Assembly: GCA_964606895.1 (NCBI GenBank) | Contig: CAZSHX010000022.1 | Span: 1 to 58,680 of the forward strand | Source: CAZSHX01 sp964606895 | GTDB lineage: Bacteria; Bacteroidota; Ignavibacteria; Kapaibacteriales; UBA2268 | DNA length: 58,680 nucleotides | Reading direction: 5' to 3' | Part shown: piece by piece, positions 42,773 through 51,415 of the stretch | How positions within the stretch are numbered: position 1 is the stretch's first letter | Layout: each line of letters begins with the position of its first letter | Notes under the pieces: model-generated | Database searches by the model: none | What the model was told of the DNA's origin: nothing | What the model saw: the letters and a program-made list of their open reading frames with translations, nothing else | Position numbers and translations under genes: made by a program

Positions 42773-43612
42773 TTATTCAAAAGCACTTGCCTCATACAAA
42801 TCCTTAGTAATCTCTATCAATTCATCATTAGCAACTTTATTAAACATTCCGTATTTTTCGGACAATCTCTTGAATTCAAGGTTCAAATCTGATAATCCAT
42901 AGAAATACAGAAGATTCAGTTCGAAATTTGATAACTGTGCTTTTATTAAATTTACATAAAAATTTTGTTTTAATTGTTCTTTTCCATCAACATACGAAAT
43001 GATAATAAATATATTCCGAAAATAATGTCCAAGTGTCGCCTGATACTCATCAAAGAACTGTCTGAATGAATACGAGACCAATTGTTTCATCGTATCGCCT
43101 TCCAAATCATCAAACCAAATTTTTTCCATTGATGCATTAAAGACTCTCTTGAATATTTGGTAAAATTCAATAAAACAGTCTCTGCCATATAACTTGGAAA
43201 TGCTCGAATTATTACCGTTAGAATCTGTTTTATATAAATCAATATCAATGGAACTAACTATTTGGGTATGAAGGTTAATAAGCTGGAAAAAAGTATTTTC
43301 AATGGTTTGAAGTTCAATAGTTTCGTTTTGCTTTTTGATTTGAGAGTTTTGCTCAATCATCACCTGTCTCTGAAAACCAAGTTCAACTCTTTGAATTTTC
43401 ATTTCCTCTCGTTGGTTATTCATAGAGTCATAAAACAAAATTACACCTGCAAGAGCCCAAATTGATCCAACTATTCCGCCAATCAATTCACCATATTGAC
43501 CAAACCTTAAAGTGACAATATTGAATGAATATTCAACAATATAAGCAAAAGTAATGACAACACTAATAATCAACCCAAGCCATATCAGATAAATGGCGGT
43601 CTGTTCGTACAT
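42773..43612 (-). CDS. Putative phage abortive infection protein (putAbiC-type)
   Basis: 279 residues from ATG 43612 (MYEQTAIYL); a TTG ten codons upstream is in frame. Two membrane helices (~5-27 and 41-62) are followed by a coiled coil (QREEMKIQRVELGFQRQVM) and a helical domain with ENTFFQLINLH, LGHYFRNIFIIISYVDG and LIKAQLSNFELNLLYFYGL. This pattern is that of the putAbiC family linked to phage-induced growth arrest in Lactococcus and others. No toxin partner or other defence gene is adjacent. The role is by family only. Confidence 0.82.
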   Translation of the reverse strand: MYEQTAIYLIWLGLIISVVITFAYIVEYSFNIVTLRFGQYGELIGGIVGSIWALAGVILFYDSMNNQREEMKIQRVELGFQRQVMIEQNSQIKKQNETIELQTIENTFFQLINLHTQIVSSIDIDLYKTDSNGNNSSISKLYGRDCFIEFYQIFKRVFNASMEKIWFDDLEGDTMKQLVSYSFRQFFDEYQATLGHYFRNIFIIISYVDGKEQLKQNFYVNLIKAQLSNFELNLLYFYGLSDLNLEFKRLSEKYGMFNKVANDELIEITKDLYEASAFE

Positions 43613-43793
43613 CGTTTTATCGTGTTGCGATCTATTACCCAAAACTTACTAAAACCCTTTTTTTTTGAAAAAATGTTCTTTATTCTTATTATCGGCATTA
43701 TCACTACAAAATTAAACGTTTTTATGGATAATTCTATGTTTTATTTTCAGCCAATCTGATAATACTTAATCCTTTTATGAATTGAATGAAAAA

Positions 43794-43825
43794 ACTACGT
43801 AGTTTTACGTAGAAAATCTACGTAG
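43794..43825. repeat. TACGTAG hairpin repeat, copy 2
   Basis: ACTACGTAGTTTTACGTAGA then AAATCTACGTAG: the inverse complement of the unit at 2873-2905, with the same TACGTAGA/TCTACGTA hairpin. Confidence 0.7.
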
Positions 43826-43843
43826 TTTTTGGTATGCTAATAT

Positions 43844-43875
43844 AAAAAAAACCCAAACAAAGTGGTTTGGGTTTT
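43844..43875 (-). terminator. Rho-independent terminator after the small exported protein
   Basis: On the minus strand AAAACCCAAAC pairs with GTTTGGGTTTT around a ~6-base loop and runs into TTTT, 30 bases after the stop at 43905. Confidence 0.88.
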
Positions 43876-43904
43876 CTTCCTCGAAATATATTTGAAATAA
43901 TATA

Positions 43905-44294
43905 TTAGTCCATTGGAGTGATCTTGTCAGCCATAATAACATTAACGCCATTAATGGTTTTAACTGTACCTTCGATACCGAGCTTGGTAATATGTGCATA
44001 TTTTGCTAACTTTTTACCAGCAAAAGTACCATCACTATTCATAACAAAATAAATTTTAGCTGATTTGCCGGTCCCTACCATGTAAACCATTGGATTTCCC
44101 GCTTCAGCACTTTTTTCTGCTTCGTCTCTTTTAATCTTACCGGTTCCGCCTTTTGCTAAATCAGTCAAACTGATTACTGTTCCGACCATTGGTTTTGCGG
44201 CTTTTGCTTTTGCTTTTGCTTTCTCTTTTGAATAACCTTCGGTTGATGCAAATAGCAATCCGAAAATCACTGCTAATAATAATAATTTTTTCAT
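43905..44294 (-). CDS. Small exported hypothetical protein
   Basis: 129 residues from ATG 44294, with AAAGG upstream; a second ATG at 44309 overlaps that site. The signal peptide is KKLLLLAVIFGLLFASTEGYS, then a Lys/Ala run (KEKAKAKAKAAKP). The mature domain is a small beta fold (MVGTVISLTDLAKGG, GTVKTINGVNVIMADKI). I do not recognise a family. It follows the FnIII lipoprotein gene by 30 nt and ends at a terminator. Confidence 0.7.
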   Translation of the reverse strand: MKKLLLLAVIFGLLFASTEGYSKEKAKAKAKAAKPMVGTVISLTDLAKGGTGKIKRDEAEKSAEAGNPMVYMVGTGKSAKIYFVMNSDGTFAGKKLAKYAHITKLGIEGTVKTINGVNVIMADKITPMD

Positions 44295-44324
44295 AGTTAT
44301 ACCTTTCATAGTTAAGTTAATATA

Positions 44325-45230
44325 TTATTTAATTCTTGCGTAAGGAACACCGGCTTTCATCTGATAGGAGATATAGCATTTGATGTAACGATTTTTTGCG
44401 GTTCCCTGTAAGAAGCCGCTGACAGCTTTTTCAACATAGATTTTAGCGTAATTCCAACTGGCAGATTGCTGTTTGGAACGTGCTACGATAATGAAACCGG
44501 TAGTTTGTCCAGTAAGATCAATTACTTTTTCGGTGAAAGTAGTATTCAAATTAAGAGCTTTACTGTCGTATAAATCGTTCAAACCTGTTGCAGGTATTGG
44601 GTCAGATATTTCAGTTACGGAAGGTGTGCCGGTACCAAACCCAATTTGGGTTGCAGAACCAAATTCAATTTTGCCGGATCTGGTTTCTAAGCCTAAATCC
44701 CAAAACTCTTTGCTTGTAGATTTACGTACTTGTGGTCCTAAAGTATTGGGATCCGGATTGTAAATCTGAAGTCCACTTCCATAATCCGAATCATATTCAT
44801 AAACCTGAATAGGTTCGCCAAAGCCATCATTAACAAATCTTGATGCAGGTGACCATTTGATGGTTATACCTTCTGAAGTTTCGTTATTGGTATATTTTGC
44901 TTTAATTGTTATGGTATAGATAACACCTTCTGTTAATCCGCCAATTGTGTAAGGATTTTTTTCCTTTGTTAATGTAACGGTCTGTGCGTTGCCGCCGTCA
45001 TCGCCAACATAAGTAAGAACATATCCGGCAAATAGAGCATTACTTTCGGAAGCTGTTGCTGTCCATTTGATTTTAATGCTGTCCTTGTTGAGTGATGTTG
45101 CCTGAAGATTTGTTGCGGCAAGTGGTGTATCTGTGGTTACAGGGTCAGTTGTTGTTTCGTTGCAGGCTGAAAATACAAACAACCCGAATACCAAAAGTGC
45201 TAATAAAGCTTTGAATTTAAAGATTTTCAT
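44325..45230 (-). CDS. Lipoprotein with a fibronectin type III domain (HmuY-like tail)
   Basis: 301 residues from ATG 45230, with GGAG seven bases upstream. The lipobox is VFSACN. Residues ~35-130 form an FnIII domain (AATNLQATSLNKDSIKIKW ... GLTEGVIYTITIKAKY). The second half (KSTSKEFWDLGLETRSGKIEFG ... GFIIVARSKQQ) is beta-rich and may be related to HmuY-type surface lipoproteins, but this is a weak guess. It probably shares a transcript with the small exported protein downstream. Confidence 0.75.
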   Translation of the reverse strand: MKIFKFKALLALLVFGLFVFSACNETTTDPVTTDTPLAATNLQATSLNKDSIKIKWTATASESNALFAGYVLTYVGDDGGNAQTVTLTKEKNPYTIGGLTEGVIYTITIKAKYTNNETSEGITIKWSPASRFVNDGFGEPIQVYEYDSDYGSGLQIYNPDPNTLGPQVRKSTSKEFWDLGLETRSGKIEFGSATQIGFGTGTPSVTEISDPIPATGLNDLYDSKALNLNTTFTEKVIDLTGQTTGFIIVARSKQQSASWNYAKIYVEKAVSGFLQGTAKNRYIKCYISYQMKAGVPYARIK

Positions 45231-45338
45231 AGAAAAACTCCATAAAATGAATAAAAAAAATTTCAATTTCAAAAAATTTTATAGTGTTTAAACGTAGTAT
45301 CACCAGACATATTTTTTCAATTAGTAAAAAATATGTTG

Positions 45339-46607
45339 TTACAATACTAAAGCGTGTGATAATTCCTTTGCCAAATCTCCTGCAAGTTTTTTCCTGTCGA
45401 ATTGCATAACAAATTCTTCTGTTGGTACTGGCAAAGATTTGTTCTGCCATAATTTGTAAAATGTTGCAATGGCATTCTCAATTTCATCAATATTTTTGGG
45501 GTCAACAGCCAGTGTGGCTTTGCTGTCCAAAGAAATTTTGCGAATTATTCCATCCGGCACACAAGCCAATATCGGCTTTCTTGCTCCGAAATATTCGAAC
45601 AGCTTACCCGGGGACCGGACTGTGTCATTAAGCATATACCATAGAATATCTGATTCAATAAGATTGCGTACTGATTCTTCATGATTGAGGTAGCCTGTGC
45701 AGTTGACAACATTCTGGAGCCCATACTTTTTTATATAGCTCAAATGATTTGACCTCATCAAACCCACAAATCTTGCTTCGATGAGATTTTCAGAACCTTT
45801 ATTCTTTTTAATGAAATTACTTAATGCTTTCAGGAAATACTTAGGTGACCTGTCGTCCTGAAACAAACCGGAATGAGTAATTACGAATTTATCATGACCC
45901 TTTTGGAAATGTTTATATGATTCAAAATCTTCAGAGTCAAATCCATGAGAAATGATTGTAACGTCTTCATGATTTATAAATCCATACCTTCTAAGCAAAA
46001 GCTCCTTAGTATGTCTTGTGGTAACAATAGCCTTTTCTGCATGAGTTAGTATTTCAGTTTCAAAAGCTATGTTCTTATTCTTATGAAAAGGAGTGGGAAA
46101 GAAATGAAAAGGGTTATCAATCCACACATCCCGATAATCAACAATAAAAGGGATTTTATGCTTTTTAGAAAGTTCCAGAGCAACCAGAAAATCAGTAAAA
46201 GGAGGAGCAGTTGCAAAAATTACATCAATTTTGTTTTCCTGAATAATCTGCTCTGCAAGTTTCAAAGCATGTTTCTTCCATGGAATTCTGCTGTCGGGTT
46301 GGTAAATTGTTTGGAGCAGATATCTTCCGATTTTTTGTTTGAAATAGGAAGGAAATTTTACATTTTTCTTTTGTTTGGAATAACGTTTCACATCATTTTG
46401 TGTTCTGTAAATCTTTATGGCATTTCCTTCGAAATTCTGTATCAAAGTATCGTCAAACGCATAGAATGCACCGGGATTCGTCGTTAAAACAATAGGATTC
46501 CAACCGAATTCAGGTAAGTATTTTACGAATTTCGTTGTTCTCTGCACTCCGCTCAAACCCATTGGCGGGAAATAATATGCTATTACAAGTACGTTTTTCT
46601 GTTCCAT
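45339..46607 (-). CDS. GT-B glycosyltransferase of the GT4 type
   Basis: 422 residues from ATG 46607. An N-terminal Rossmann domain (VLVIAYYFPPMGLSGVQRTTKF) and a C-terminal nucleotide-sugar domain with SHGFDSEDFE, FVITHSGLFQDDRSPKYFL and GKLFEYFGARKPILA follow the GT4 fold; the Glu of LFEYFGARKP replaces the more usual ExxG position but is acidic. Cytoplasmic or membrane-associated. It likely adds a sugar to a lipid-linked glycan. Acceptor unknown. Confidence 0.87.
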   Translation of the reverse strand: MEQKNVLVIAYYFPPMGLSGVQRTTKFVKYLPEFGWNPIVLTTNPGAFYAFDDTLIQNFEGNAIKIYRTQNDVKRYSKQKKNVKFPSYFKQKIGRYLLQTIYQPDSRIPWKKHALKLAEQIIQENKIDVIFATAPPFTDFLVALELSKKHKIPFIVDYRDVWIDNPFHFFPTPFHKNKNIAFETEILTHAEKAIVTTRHTKELLLRRYGFINHEDVTIISHGFDSEDFESYKHFQKGHDKFVITHSGLFQDDRSPKYFLKALSNFIKKNKGSENLIEARFVGLMRSNHLSYIKKYGLQNVVNCTGYLNHEESVRNLIESDILWYMLNDTVRSPGKLFEYFGARKPILACVPDGIIRKISLDSKATLAVDPKNIDEIENAIATFYKLWQNKSLPVPTEEFVMQFDRKKLAGDLAKELSHALVL

Positions 46608-46690
46608 CAATTAAAATCTACAAAAATTTCTCAAAACCATAATAAAACCAAATTCAAAACTAATAAAAATGTTCGAAAAGTTATCCACTT

Positions 46691-47233
46691 TTAAAAAATA
46701 TTATAAATCGGACCTTGTGATGTAAGTTTACTTTCAATGATATCCACTGAAAAACCGTTCAAAGTTCCAAAATCGTAATTCTTATATTTTAGAATGACTT
46801 TCTCAAATATTGAATAATTGACATCCCTGATTCTGACTAAAGTCAGGTGAGGTGTGAAAATCCTTTTTTCCTGCTTATAACCAAACTTGATAAACATTTG
46901 TTCAGTTTCCTTATGGATTTTCTCAAGGATTTTGTCATTATCAATGATATTAACATGCATTAATTTCGGATGAATTTCATCCGGAAAAAATCCAAGTCCG
47001 TTCAAAGAAATTTCGCTTTTATAGTTTCGAAGGTAATCCTTCAAAGCAACTTTCATTTTCATTCCTATATTTCGGTTTATTTCGCCGATAAAATGATAGG
47101 TGAAATGAAGATTCTCGGGTTCAACCCATTTCCCGAAACAGCAATGTTTGAAATCTTTTTTTATTTCCCTGTATTGCTCGTTAAACTCAGGTAAATCAAT
47201 ATAAGTCCCTAAAAATATTCTTACGTTGTCCAA
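46691..47233 (-). CDS. thpR: RNA 2',3'-cyclic phosphodiesterase
   Basis: 180 residues. ThpR (LigT) belongs to the 2H phosphoesterases and opens 2',3'-cyclic phosphates on RNA. Both HxT motifs are present: HFT at 43-45 and HLT at 129-131. The start is TTG 47233, two bases after the permease stop; the ribosome site GGAG lies inside the last codon of the permease gene, so translation is coupled. Confidence 0.9.
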   Translation of the reverse strand: MDNVRIFLGTYIDLPEFNEQYREIKKDFKHCCFGKWVEPENLHFTYHFIGEINRNIGMKMKVALKDYLRNYKSEISLNGLGFFPDEIHPKLMHVNIIDNDKILEKIHKETEQMFIKFGYKQEKRIFTPHLTLVRIRDVNYSIFEKVILKYKNYDFGTLNGFSVDIIESKLTSQGPIYNIF

Positions 47234-47235
47234 AT

Positions 47236-48345
47236 TTACTCCAATCTGATTTTTAATTTTTTCATACTAACTATAAAGAAAAACAATGACATGCCTACCA
47301 GAACAAGTGTTTCTTTCCAAAAATATTCAATTCCCAAACCTTTCAGCATGATTGATTTGACTATGATAAGAAACCATGTTGCAGGCAAGGCTTTGCTAAC
47401 AAACTGTAAGGGCAGAGGCATGTTTTCAATCGGGAAAATGAATCCCGATAAAATAACAGTCGGCATCAGCAATCCTGCAAGTGAAATCATCATTGCAACT
47501 TGCTGAGTTTTTGTAATGGTTGAAATCAATATCCCAAGAGTGAGAGTTGTTACCAAATAAAGAAACATTTCTAAAACAAACAGCAAGTAACTTCCTTTGA
47601 AGGGCACATTGAAAATAAGTAAACCCAAAGCCAAAACGATTCCGGCAATAATAGCTGAAAGCAAAATATAGGGAATTACTTTTCCAAGAATAATTGTTAT
47701 TGGCTTCAGAGGTGAAACAAGAAGAATCTCCATGTTACCCATTTCTTTTTCTCTTGTTATCGTGATTGAAGTCATCATTGCACAGATGAGCATCATAATC
47801 AAAGCCAATAAACCAGGAACGAACATATTAACGCTTCTTAACTCCGGGTTGTAAAGCATTTTTATTTCGGGATTTATAATCATTGGTGATGAAAGCAATT
47901 TCTTATTTAATGCTTTCTGATAATCGAGAATGATGGAAGTAGTATAGTTATTAATCATTGTTGCAAGATTTGGATTAGAAGCATCCGAAATTATCTGCAA
48001 ATCTGCTTTCCATTCTTTCAGCAATTTGTTTGAAAAATTTGGGGAAAAAATAATTACAACTTTTACTTCACCTTTCTTGAAGGCGGATTCAATAAATTCT
48101 GCTGATGGATAATATCCTTTTAGCTTGAAATAGTTTGATGATAGAATCTTGTTAGTTATTTCCTGAGTCAGGTTATCTTTGGAATAATCAATAATTCCGA
48201 TTTCAACATCATTGATTTCAGTTCTGATGGCATATCCGAACAAAATTAATTGAATTGCAGGCAATCCGAAAAGTACAAACAGGGTGCGGTAGTCACGTAC
48301 AATATGATAAATTTCTTTTCTGATGAATTCTAAAAATTGCCTCAT
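47236..48345 (-). CDS. ABC-2 type transporter permease
   Basis: 369 residues from ATG 48345, with AGAGG six bases upstream; an in-frame TTG lies two codons before. One helix near the N-terminus (LFVLFGLPAIQLILFGY), a large periplasmic loop of ~140 residues, then five helices with TREKEMGNMEILLVSPL, the coupling motif of YhhJ/YbhS/YbhR-type exporters. It works with the two ATPases upstream. No HlyD or TolC partner is nearby. Confidence 0.92.
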   Translation of the reverse strand: MRQFLEFIRKEIYHIVRDYRTLFVLFGLPAIQLILFGYAIRTEINDVEIGIIDYSKDNLTQEITNKILSSNYFKLKGYYPSAEFIESAFKKGEVKVVIIFSPNFSNKLLKEWKADLQIISDASNPNLATMINNYTTSIILDYQKALNKKLLSSPMIINPEIKMLYNPELRSVNMFVPGLLALIMMLICAMMTSITITREKEMGNMEILLVSPLKPITIILGKVIPYILLSAIIAGIVLALGLLIFNVPFKGSYLLFVLEMFLYLVTTLTLGILISTITKTQQVAMMISLAGLLMPTVILSGFIFPIENMPLPLQFVSKALPATWFLIIVKSIMLKGLGIEYFWKETLVLVGMSLFFFIVSMKKLKIRLE

Positions 48346-48347
48346 AC

Positions 48348-49076
48348 TCAACCTCTTGCCAATTTAATGAAAACATCGTTCATTGATTCAGATTCGAATG
48401 CCATTTTCAAATTTGCGGGTGTATCCATTGCTTCAATTCTACCTGAAACCATTATTGAAACTCTATCGCAATATTCAGCCTCATCCATATAATGTGTTGT
48501 AATGAATACAGTACATCCGCTTGCTGAAGTTTCGTAAATCATGTCCCAGAATTGTCTTCTTGTTATTGGGTCAACTCCACCTGTAGGTTCATCTAGAAAT
48601 ACTATCTTAGGTTCATGAACAAGTGCTATTGAAAAAGCAAGCTTTTGTTTCCAGCCAAGTGGTAACGAACTGATTAACGATTTTGAGGAATGTTCAAAAT
48701 TCAAACGTGAGAGTAATGAATTTGACTTGTTCTGAATTTCCTTTTTTGTTAAACCATATATGCCGCCATAAAACTCTATATTTTCAAGTACGGTAAGGTC
48801 CTCGTATAGTGAAAATTTTTGACTCATATATCCTATACTCTTTTTGATTTTTTCAGTTTCTGTGTAAATATCAAAACCCGCAACAGTTGCTTTTCCGGAA
48901 GTAGGTTGCCAAAGTCCTGTAAGCATTTTCATGGCTGTTGTTTTTCCTGCACCGTTTGCTCCGAGAAAACCAAAAATTTCGCCTTGTTTCACATCAAAAG
49001 AAATCGAATCCACAGCAGTAAATTTACCGAATTTTTTTGTAAGATTTTCAACCGTTATTATTGAGTTATTAGTCAT
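48348..49076 (-). CDS. ABC transporter ATP-binding protein (second of two)
   Basis: 242 residues. Walker A GANGAGKTT (~39-47), Q-loop MSQKFSLYEDL, a signature loop LPLGWKQKLAFS (LSGGQ replaced), Walker B KIVFLDEPTGGVDP and the H-loop ITTHYMDEAEYC. It starts inside the upstream ATPase gene (8-nt overlap). The signature is degenerate compared with LSGGQ, as in the second ATPase half of fused YbhF-type proteins. Confidence 0.93.
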   Translation of the reverse strand: MTNNSIITVENLTKKFGKFTAVDSISFDVKQGEIFGFLGANGAGKTTAMKMLTGLWQPTSGKATVAGFDIYTETEKIKKSIGYMSQKFSLYEDLTVLENIEFYGGIYGLTKKEIQNKSNSLLSRLNFEHSSKSLISSLPLGWKQKLAFSIALVHEPKIVFLDEPTGGVDPITRRQFWDMIYETSASGCTVFITTHYMDEAEYCDRVSIMVSGRIEAMDTPANLKMAFESESMNDVFIKLARG

Positions 49077-49989
49077 TGTTCCGGTTTTTCATTAATTCCA
49101 TAAATGTATCTTCTATATCTGCAGGGATTTCTTTGATTTCAATATTCTTCAAATTTTCCTTTACAAGATATAATTGCAATTTGTTTAAACCGGGAGCAAG
49201 ATTATTGTCTATATAATGTATGTACTCTCCAAAAGGATAGACTGAATGGCACTCTTCATATTTACGCAAAATTTGCATCAAGTTATATTTATTGTCCGAT
49301 TTGATTGCGAAAAGTTTGTATGGAAAAGTTTTTACAATGTTTTCGGGTGTTCCGATATTGAGTATGTTGCCATCCTGAATTAAAGCTACCCTGTCGCAAA
49401 GGCTTGCTTCGTCCATATATGGTGTGGAAACCACGATTGTTATGCCTTCATTTTTGAGATTCTTCAGCATTTCCCAGAATTCTTTTCTCGAAACTGCATC
49501 CACGCCGGTTGTCGGTTCATCAAGAATTAGAATGTCGGGTTTATGAATCAGAGCACAGCAGAGTGCCAATTTTTGTTTCATTCCGCCCGATAACTTGTCC
49601 GCTCTTCTTTTTTTGAATGGTTCGATTTGCACGTAAATGTCTTTAATCAAGCGATAGTTTTCTTCAATTGTAGTTCCAAATATTGAAGCGAAAAATTTCA
49701 AATTTTCTTCAACACTCAAATCCTGATAAAGGGAAAATCTTCCGGGCATATAACCAAGTCTTTTTCTCAATTTTTTGAAGTCTTTTACCGAGTCAAAACC
49801 GATTAAATTTGCTGTTCCCGAATCGGGAATAATCAAAGTAGTAAGAATTCTGAATAAAGTTGTTTTGCCTGCACCGTCAGGACCAATAAATCCGAAAAGT
49901 TCATTTTGGTCAATTTCAAATGAAATATCATTCAAAGCTTTCACTTTGTTATAGGATTTATTAATATTTCTTACTGTGATTGCCGACAT
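49069..49989 (-). CDS. ABC transporter ATP-binding protein (first of two)
   Basis: 306 residues. Walker A GPDGAGKTT (36-44), Q-loop MPGRFSLYQDL, signature LSGGMKQKLAL, Walker B ILILDEPTTGVD, with a Thr-Pro (VVSTPYMDEA) in place of the usual H-loop His. A C-terminal extension of ~75 residues follows. It is the first gene of the operon ATPase-ATPase-permease-thpR. In many relatives the two ATPases are fused in one YbhF-like chain; here they are split. Confidence 0.93.
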   Translation of the reverse strand: MSAITVRNINKSYNKVKALNDISFEIDQNELFGFIGPDGAGKTTLFRILTTLIIPDSGTANLIGFDSVKDFKKLRKRLGYMPGRFSLYQDLSVEENLKFFASIFGTTIEENYRLIKDIYVQIEPFKKRRADKLSGGMKQKLALCCALIHKPDILILDEPTTGVDAVSRKEFWEMLKNLKNEGITIVVSTPYMDEASLCDRVALIQDGNILNIGTPENIVKTFPYKLFAIKSDNKYNLMQILRKYEECHSVYPFGEYIHYIDNNLAPGLNKLQLYLVKENLKNIEIKEIPADIEDTFMELMKNRNND

Positions 49990-50082
49990 TATTCAAAAAT
50001 TCAATAATTGAAAAACGAAAAATACCAAAAAGGCAATGATTTTTCGAAATAAAAATTAATAATGTTTTTGGCGTTATTGATA

Positions 50083-51282
50083 TTAAAAACCTGAAAGTAA
50101 ATTTTTGATTGGTACTTTCCCGATTGTTTTTGTGGCATACCTGTTTTTTATTTCCTGCATTGCCGAAGTGAATTCAACCGATTTAACACCGATTTGAGTT
50201 GAAAACCATGCTTCGAGAAATGCGGCAAGTTGGTCTGACGCTTTGATTAATTCACCATCCATAGGATTAAAATTGTCTGAATTGAAACTATCATTTATTT
50301 CATTCACATCAGAAACTTTAATAATATTACCACTATCATCAACAATTTTATTATCGAATTCATCAACAGTAAAATAGGTAAGTTCGGATTTCCAAGATTC
50401 TTCAATCAATGGATAAATCTCGTTTTCGGCGAGTTCTCGCTCGATGTGCCTGATAAGGTCGTGAAATTCCTTTGAAGACTGCTTGACCGGGGAGATGATG
50501 TCCCTTGTTACCGCTTCGGGAAGGTCATGAAAAAGACCACCGAAGAAGTCATTGTAAAGTCTTTTACCGCAGGCATCATTGTCGCGTGCAAAAAAGTAAC
50601 TGAAAGAAGCTACAAGCATGGAATGTCCCAAAACGGAAGTTCTAGGCAGTCTTGGAATTTGAGACCAGCGGATTTGAAAACGAAGCTGACCGAATAAATC
50701 AATGAAATCTGCAACAGGTCTTTTGGTTAAAAGAACTTTGATGCCGAATAAATCAGTGTATTTATTGATTGAAGAAAGAAGTTCGCGTTCGATTTCCTTT
50801 ATTTGATAACCGTCGGGATTTGCATTCTTGATTATTTGAAATTCCCAGTAACTTGCAAATTTATGTGCGGCATCAAGAATTCTATTGCTCATATCGTCAA
50901 GGTAGTCTTCCTTCATCAAATAATCATGAAGTTCCGTTTTTATTTCCTCATTTTCAATCTTGGGTTCTAATTGGCTGTAAACCCAGTTGCTCAAACCAAG
51001 GAAAGTATCTTTGTAGTCATTTTTTATTTTGTTGTAGATTGGGGATTTGATATCAGAAATAACAATTCTGCGGAGGAGTTCGTAAATTCCGCCTCTGATT
51101 ATATTATTCCAGTTAACAGTATTTCCCTGTGATTCTTCATATTTTCCAAGACACCATGCAATCAGCATTTTGTGTGAATGTTTATCGAGTTCTACAAATT
51201 CAACAGGTCTGATTTTATCATTCCAACGCTGAACTGTGAACCCTCGGAAAAGTTCTTTAAGTAGCGAAATATTTATAATCAT
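50083..51282 (-). CDS. HD-domain metal-dependent phosphohydrolase
   Basis: 399 residues, no signal peptide. The metal site is seen as LGHSMLVASFSYF, then FFGGLFHDLPEAVTRDI (HD with a Pro-Glu that is typical of YfbR/HD_3 hydrolases). Helices on both sides, and near the C-terminus a DQLAAFLEAWF segment with the last metal Asp. YfbR relatives remove phosphate from deoxynucleotides; the substrate here is not known. It lies 93 nt upstream of the ABC operon on the same strand. Confidence 0.85.
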   Translation of the reverse strand: MIINISLLKELFRGFTVQRWNDKIRPVEFVELDKHSHKMLIAWCLGKYEESQGNTVNWNNIIRGGIYELLRRIVISDIKSPIYNKIKNDYKDTFLGLSNWVYSQLEPKIENEEIKTELHDYLMKEDYLDDMSNRILDAAHKFASYWEFQIIKNANPDGYQIKEIERELLSSINKYTDLFGIKVLLTKRPVADFIDLFGQLRFQIRWSQIPRLPRTSVLGHSMLVASFSYFFARDNDACGKRLYNDFFGGLFHDLPEAVTRDIISPVKQSSKEFHDLIRHIERELAENEIYPLIEESWKSELTYFTVDEFDNKIVDDSGNIIKVSDVNEINDSFNSDNFNPMDGELIKASDQLAAFLEAWFSTQIGVKSVEFTSAMQEIKNRYATKTIGKVPIKNLLSGF

Positions 51283-51415
51283 ATTTTGTCCAAAAACTAA
51301 GAAAATTGCTTTTTTAAAAATTCTTTTTTCAAAATAATAATTTATTATTATTTATTTCAAAAAAATTTGTTATATTAAATAATTATTAAATTTTTTCGTT
51401 GATAAATTAAAAAAA

